Of a stretch of DNA of 64,000 nt, positions 60,291 through 64,000 are shown one piece after another; the first letter of the stretch is position 1; each line of letters starts with the position of its first letter. Origin of the DNA: SR-FBR-E99 sp963732365 (GTDB taxonomy: Bacteria > Bacteroidota > Bacteroidia > Bacteroidales > VadinHA17); the NCBI GenBank assembly GCA_963732365.1, contig CAVSZC010000007.1:1-64000 (forward strand), read 5' to 3'. The notes beneath the pieces are model-generated. The model was not told where the DNA came from. It was given only the letters and a program-made list of their open reading frames with translations, and made no database searches. Position numbers and translations under genes: made by a program.

Positions 60291-61928
60291 TCACTTTTTC
60301 TCAAATAACGAATTCAGAGTAATTCTCTGAAAAAAGATCTCCTTAGTGCCTTCATACAATATCCCGAGCGTATTTTGATCAATCATTGTAAGACATGAAT
60401 AACCGAAACACTCCGGACTGTATATCTCCAGCTGATTATCACGAGGCCAGGTAAGGCCTTCATCACAGCTTGCCTTCACGGTAACATGTGTGCGGGCATG
60501 TTTGTCATCCGGGTTTGAAAAGAGGAGTAGCCTCTTCATGGTTCCGTTCACATTCAGTTCCGCTGCTATCAGGCTGGCCATGCAGTTCGGCTCAGGGAGG
60601 GCTGAATTGGATGACGGATGCACGCTCCAGGTCAGGCCAAGATCACGGGTGACAGCCACAGCCCTACCGTTAGCCGGACCCTTGTCTGTCCTGTTCCGGT
60701 CATCACGCATGTTCAGCATGAGGCTGCCGTCAGTCAGTTCCACCACCTGCGCCTCCGTGGTATTTGATTTTGCTCCCGTGCCGATGTGCCATGTATTACC
60801 GCCGTCTTTGCTGAAGACAATTGTGGAATGGCACGTATACTGACCGCCATCGAGAGCTGTTACACCTATATCAGCCTTAAACTGGGCAGGGAATACCAGT
60901 GTCCCGTCACTCATTGTGATACCCCGTCCGGGGCCTTGCAGCAACAACTGCCAGGCCGGGTCTTTGATTTGACTGGTAATATTAACAGGTTCTGACCAGG
61001 TGAGGCCGTCATCAGTACTTTTGACAAGGATAAACTGGCCCGTCTCCTCCGGAGTCATACCGGGCTGCGAGGCCCGCCAAAGCATCTTGTCCGTCGATGA
61101 TCCGCTCATCCACAAAGCAGCGACCCAAACAGTATTCGTAAAATGATCATAAAGGATCGAAGGGTCACCAATACCATTAAGCTTCTCCGGCAGTCCTCCG
61201 TACTCACCCATGTCCATAATAACCTTCATCGGCTCCCATTTCTGGCCACCGTCAGTGCTCCGGCTCATACCTATATCAATATCTTCCTGAAGATCCTTGC
61301 TGTTGTTGTATCTGTTGTCATAAACCGCTATCAGTGTGCCCGCATTAGTGGTGACAAGGCCAGGTATGCGGTAGGTATCGCAGTTATCCTGTCCTGCGGC
61401 CCGGAGAACTCTCCCGAGTCTTATTTCAGGGTCAGTCTCTGATCTTCTTAACTTTATTCTGCTGCCATCGCTGAACGAGAGCGCAACGAAGCGTATTGCG
61501 GCAGATCGGGAGATATCCGCATCAGGGAAGGCTGTAAAGCCGATGATGTAACGGTTTACGCCACGGCCGACCAGGGCATTACCCTTCAGCCTGGTCTTCT
61601 TACCCACCGCATGAGATACAGCAAAGGTGTCACACCTGCTCTCTCCCGCCTCACTGCCGCAAGCAAAAACATATGCGGATGAGAGGACCGCCGGAGCGCT
61701 TTTTCTGCTGAACCTGATCTCAATCTCATCAACAGATAAGCTCTCTTCTGTTCCATCAGCCATGAACTGTACCGATATGAAGTCATTGCGGTCTCTCTCC
61801 GGGAAGAGCGGAGCAATAGTGAATGTCATCCGGGCATCATAAACATTCGAATTCCTTTCATTCTGACCTGCCATGCCGGCTCCGGATAAAACCAGCATAA
61901 TTGAAGCAAATATGAAACTGATTCTCAT
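60291..61928 (-). CDS. Exo-sialidase (GH33)
   Basis: This 545-aa secreted sialidase has a signal peptide (FIFASIMLVLSGAGMAGQ) and an N-terminal beta domain (about 30-170). The six-bladed propeller begins at the RIP motif DTYRIPGLVTTNAGTL. Asp-boxes are seen as STDGGQKW, STDDGLTW, SKDGGNTW and SCDEGLTW. GRAVAVTRDLG and further Arg/Glu/Tyr positions fit the catalytic set. It would release terminal sialic acid from host or environmental glycans. A GntR/FadR-type regulator is divergent from it and may control it. No sialic acid catabolic genes lie in the window. Confidence 0.93.
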   Translation of the reverse strand: MRISFIFASIMLVLSGAGMAGQNERNSNVYDARMTFTIAPLFPERDRNDFISVQFMADGTEESLSVDEIEIRFSRKSAPAVLSSAYVFACGSEAGESRCDTFAVSHAVGKKTRLKGNALVGRGVNRYIIGFTAFPDADISRSAAIRFVALSFSDGSRIKLRRSETDPEIRLGRVLRAAGQDNCDTYRIPGLVTTNAGTLIAVYDNRYNNSKDLQEDIDIGMSRSTDGGQKWEPMKVIMDMGEYGGLPEKLNGIGDPSILYDHFTNTVWVAALWMSGSSTDKMLWRASQPGMTPEETGQFILVKSTDDGLTWSEPVNITSQIKDPAWQLLLQGPGRGITMSDGTLVFPAQFKADIGVTALDGGQYTCHSTIVFSKDGGNTWHIGTGAKSNTTEAQVVELTDGSLMLNMRDDRNRTDKGPANGRAVAVTRDLGLTWSVHPSSNSALPEPNCMASLIAAELNVNGTMKRLLLFSNPDDKHARTHVTVKASCDEGLTWPRDNQLEIYSPECFGYSCLTMIDQNTLGILYEGTKEIFFQRITLNSLFEKK

Positions 61929-62074
61929 TGTACAAAGCTTTTAAAAAGTTGTGTAATATCAAAAGGGTAATGTGAAAGGTTAAGTTCATGTTGCAGTTAT
62001 TCCTTAAATTTACATTTCATGAGAACAGGGTATAACCTCTTCTCTCGTCACGACCTTATTGAAAATCTTTTATC

Positions 62075-62794
62075 ATGGATAACCAGGACCTGAAGATTGA
62101 TCTTATTACGGCTGAGTACAGCACACTGGCTGACAGGGTTGAGATGAAGCTTATTGAAGTCTTTCAGAGCAGGAAGCTCAAACCTGGCGACCCCATCCCG
62201 AAGGAGAAAGATCTGGCAGTTATGATGGGTGTAAGCAGAACGGTCATAAGGGAAGCCCTTGTGAGGTTAAAAACAATGGGATTGCTGGCTGCGAAGAAAC
62301 ACAAGGGCACGGTGATAAGCAGCCCTGATATATCCGCAATACTCAGAAAATCAATTATCCCGGAGGTACTTGACCGGCATACCCTGATGGATCTCTTTGA
62401 GATGAGGCTTGCCCTTGAGGTAGGAATGGCAGACTTCATTTATTCGAGAAAAACAGAAGGAGACATCGAACAGCTTGAGGATATAGTTGACATAGAGCCG
62501 GTACACTCTGCCAGCATGGTCTTTAATGTTGACCAGGAGATACGTTTCCACGGCAAACTCTACGAGATGAGCGGCAACCATACTCTGATTAACTTTCAGA
62601 ATCTTGTGTTGCCTGTTTTCCAGTTAGTCTATAATACAATGTTTTTCAAGAAGGGTAAAAGGATCAAGTACAAGACACACAAAGAGCTTGTTGCCCTGCT
62701 GAAGAACGGCACTCAGGATGAATTCCGTGAGGGGATGAAGAAACACCTCGAGGATCATTTTGAGAGGATAATCACAAAGGACTATATTCAATGA
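62075..62794 (+). CDS. GntR/FadR-family transcriptional regulator
   Basis: This 239-aa protein has an N-terminal winged helix of the GntR type (LKPGDPIPKEKDLAVMMGVS, then RTVIREALVRLKTMGLL) and an all-helical FCD ligand domain (LFEMRLALEVGMADFIYSR; EIRFHGKLYEMSGNHTLI). Such regulators respond to small acids or sugar acids through a metal in the FCD domain. It is divergent from the sialidase gene across about 145 bp, so autoregulation and control of the sialidase are likely. The ligand is unknown. Confidence 0.92.
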   Translation: MDNQDLKIDLITAEYSTLADRVEMKLIEVFQSRKLKPGDPIPKEKDLAVMMGVSRTVIREALVRLKTMGLLAAKKHKGTVISSPDISAILRKSIIPEVLDRHTLMDLFEMRLALEVGMADFIYSRKTEGDIEQLEDIVDIEPVHSASMVFNVDQEIRFHGKLYEMSGNHTLINFQNLVLPVFQLVYNTMFFKKGKRIKYKTHKELVALLKNGTQDEFREGMKKHLEDHFERIITKDYIQ

Positions 62795-62878
62795 CATAAC
62801 CGGGACAAGAGTTGATGGAATCATGGCAGTTAAAAATCTGTAACCACTCCTGTTTTGAATTAACGGTATTCCGTTGAG

Positions 62879-63649
62879 TCATGAGCCTGTGGCATGACTC
62901 AATCCTTGCTTCAGTTTTTTCTCAGCAGCAGGAAGAAGCTCATCTCTCACCTGTAGGAAGGAAGGCTCTCTTTTAAGTGCTTTCCGGTATGCTTCGCAGG
63001 CCTGAACGTAATCGCCCGTCTTTTCATAGGTCTGTCCAAGAAGCACAATTGTATGAAGGTAACGCCAGTTGTACGGGGAAAGATCAGGATCAGACTCAAA
63101 TAGCCGCAGAGCCTCATTAAGTGACCCGATGGCTTTAGTCTTTGACCCGCCGGCAAAGGCCGGCATGTTAGCCTCAGAGTTGGCCTTTTCGATCCACACG
63201 GCTGCATTGTTTCTCCCCACCTCAATTGCTAGGTCGAGTTGCTTCAGCGCCTTTGGCCCAAGCGAGAATGCCTTGGCAGGATTAAGTCCCATACGAAAAC
63301 CGAGCAGTGCAACCCTGAAAGCCTCCCTTTCTGCATTGTATTGAGGATACGCTGCCAGGGTTTCGATATCGCTTTCAAAAGTATCAACAAGAGGTTTGGC
63401 TTCATCTTTTTTGTCAATACCTATCAGATAGGCAATGTAACCATACCTGGCCTCAATAAACGTGAAGATATGACATGGGTCTGATGTTATCATGTAAGTA
63501 TCTTTAGCTTCAGTCATAGCGTTTTTCCAGATATTCATGTCGCCTGAAATGTAGCCCATGTATACCGTTGGGTTGCTGCAATCCCGGGGGGACTGCGACA
63601 AGACTGGGGTGACAATGATTATAAGCAGGAGAATTACTGAGATTCTCAT
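62879..63649 (-). CDS. Secreted TPR-type protein of unknown role
   Basis: From ATG 63649 the 256-aa protein has a signal peptide (ISVILLLIIIVTPVLSQ), then helical repeats of the tetratricopeptide kind, clearest near the end (TIVLLGQTYEKTGDYVQACE, then YRKALKREPSF). It has no catalytic motif. It should be periplasmic and serve as a binding scaffold. The longer frame start at 63682 lies before the signal peptide and is not preferred. It follows the 5'-nucleotidase-like gene on the same strand with a gap of about 33 bp, so the two may form an operon. Confidence 0.7.
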   Translation of the reverse strand: MRISVILLLIIIVTPVLSQSPRDCSNPTVYMGYISGDMNIWKNAMTEAKDTYMITSDPCHIFTFIEARYGYIAYLIGIDKKDEAKPLVDTFESDIETLAAYPQYNAEREAFRVALLGFRMGLNPAKAFSLGPKALKQLDLAIEVGRNNAAVWIEKANSEANMPAFAGGSKTKAIGSLNEALRLFESDPDLSPYNWRYLHTIVLLGQTYEKTGDYVQACEAYRKALKREPSFLQVRDELLPAAEKKLKQGLSHATGS

Positions 63650-63682
63650 TATTCTTTTATAAAGATATATGCCTGGCTTCAA

Positions 63683-64000
63683 TCACTTTTCGCTGCTGAC
63701 TGCCACAAGGGATCTGTCAGGATTACTGTAATACTCCGGTATTACTGGCAGACCTCCATCTGCGGCAGGGGAAAACTGCTGAAAGAATTTCACCAGTGCA
63801 AGCCACTCCTTCCCCTCCTGAATGCCGTTCATATTTGGGTTGAAGTCAGCAAGAGCGCTGCCCGGATCAGTAATGAGATTACCCCCCGCGTCCTTAGGCT
63901 CAACCTTGATCAGCCCGAATGTTTTCTTTTTTACCAATGACAGGTTATCAGCCAGGTATGAGTTGGCAATTACCGAATATAGCTTCTGATCATCTTTTGA
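63683..64000 (-). CDS. 5'-nucleotidase-like protein, C-terminal end (cut by window)
   Basis: The frame is open to the window edge, so only the last 105 residues are seen. Reading upstream of the first possible start gives QKLYSVIANSYLADNLSLV, then KKKTFGLIKVEPKDAGGN and GIQEGKEWLALVKFFQQF. This pattern (YxVxANxYxA, xSFGLLxVxPKD, KEWxALxxF) matches the C-terminal part of bifunctional metallophosphatase/5'-nucleotidase proteins. The catalytic metallophosphoesterase domain would lie beyond the window. It precedes the TPR-type gene on the same strand. Confidence 0.6.
   Translation of the reverse strand, partial: SKDDQKLYSVIANSYLADNLSLVKKKTFGLIKVEPKDAGGNLITDPGSALADFNPNMNGIQEGKEWLALVKFFQQFSPAADGGLPVIPEYYSNPDRSLVAVSSEK

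Overview
The window looks like a chromosome segment from a Bacteroidota bacterium, most likely Bacteroidales or a relative. Three lines of sequence evidence support this. (1) There are type IX secretion proteins: a subtilase with a C-terminal sorting domain, a 1.9-kaa adhesin with a gliding-motility type C-terminus, and a PorP/SprF partner. (2) The tRNA-Val gene has a textbook Bacteroidetes promoter (TTTG-N19-TAnnTTTG). (3) RprX/RprY-like two-component genes, ribBA and panB occur in forms typical of the phylum. tRNA genes carry no encoded CCA, and a cca gene is present.

Layout. Positions 1 to about 17,800 are an AT-rich accessory island that ends at the 3' side of a tRNA-Met gene. From left to right it holds a gene-free kilobase rich in short repeats, an unknown protein, a small serine recombinase, an RHH protein with a partner, a ParB-DNA methyltransferase fusion next to an MT-A70 methylase, a type I restriction-modification operon (hsdM-hsdS-hsdR, read leftwards), a small protein with a caspase/CHAT-like His/Cys pattern, and a two-gene PD-(D/E)XK nuclease plus helicase operon that matches Hachiman (HamA-HamB). 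Three +1 homopolymer changes within 480 bp (6479-6962) break the 3' ends of the MT-A70 gene and hsdR.

From 18 kb on the DNA is more GC-rich and looks like core chromosome. 18.1-24.7 kb reads rightwards: START-like protein, LptF/G permease, two glycosyltransferases, ribBA, fmt. 24.7-30.5 kb holds a LysM glucosaminidase, cytidine deaminase, RprXY-like regulators, an RluA-type pseudouridine synthase and panB. dnaK is followed by an array of ten related palindromes. 33.3-37.2 kb is an operon of a YwqK-like protein, a secreted subtilase and xseAB. trxA, cca, an endonuclease/phosphatase-family protein and the T9SS adhesin locus (39.3-47.1 kb) follow.

After tRNA-Val and a cold-shock gene come several small genes, a dipeptide epimerase with an AOS-family aminotransferase, a BlaI/BlaR1-like pair with clear operators, an S9 peptidase, an acyl-CoA synthetase, a methyltransferase, a sialidase divergent from a GntR/FadR regulator, and the end of a 5'-nucleotidase-like gene cut by the window edge.

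The strongest leads for something new are non-coding. They are a palindrome family with compensatory arm changes (32.7-33.3 kb), a 168-nt structured element closed by a 12-bp helix beside tRNA-Val, a promoter-like block shared by cspA and a 53-aa gene, four phased TTAACC repeats in front of the RprX-like kinase, and a short ORF with its own terminator at 28.8 kb. The main protein lead is the caspase-like gene lying between the restriction operon and the Hachiman-like pair.
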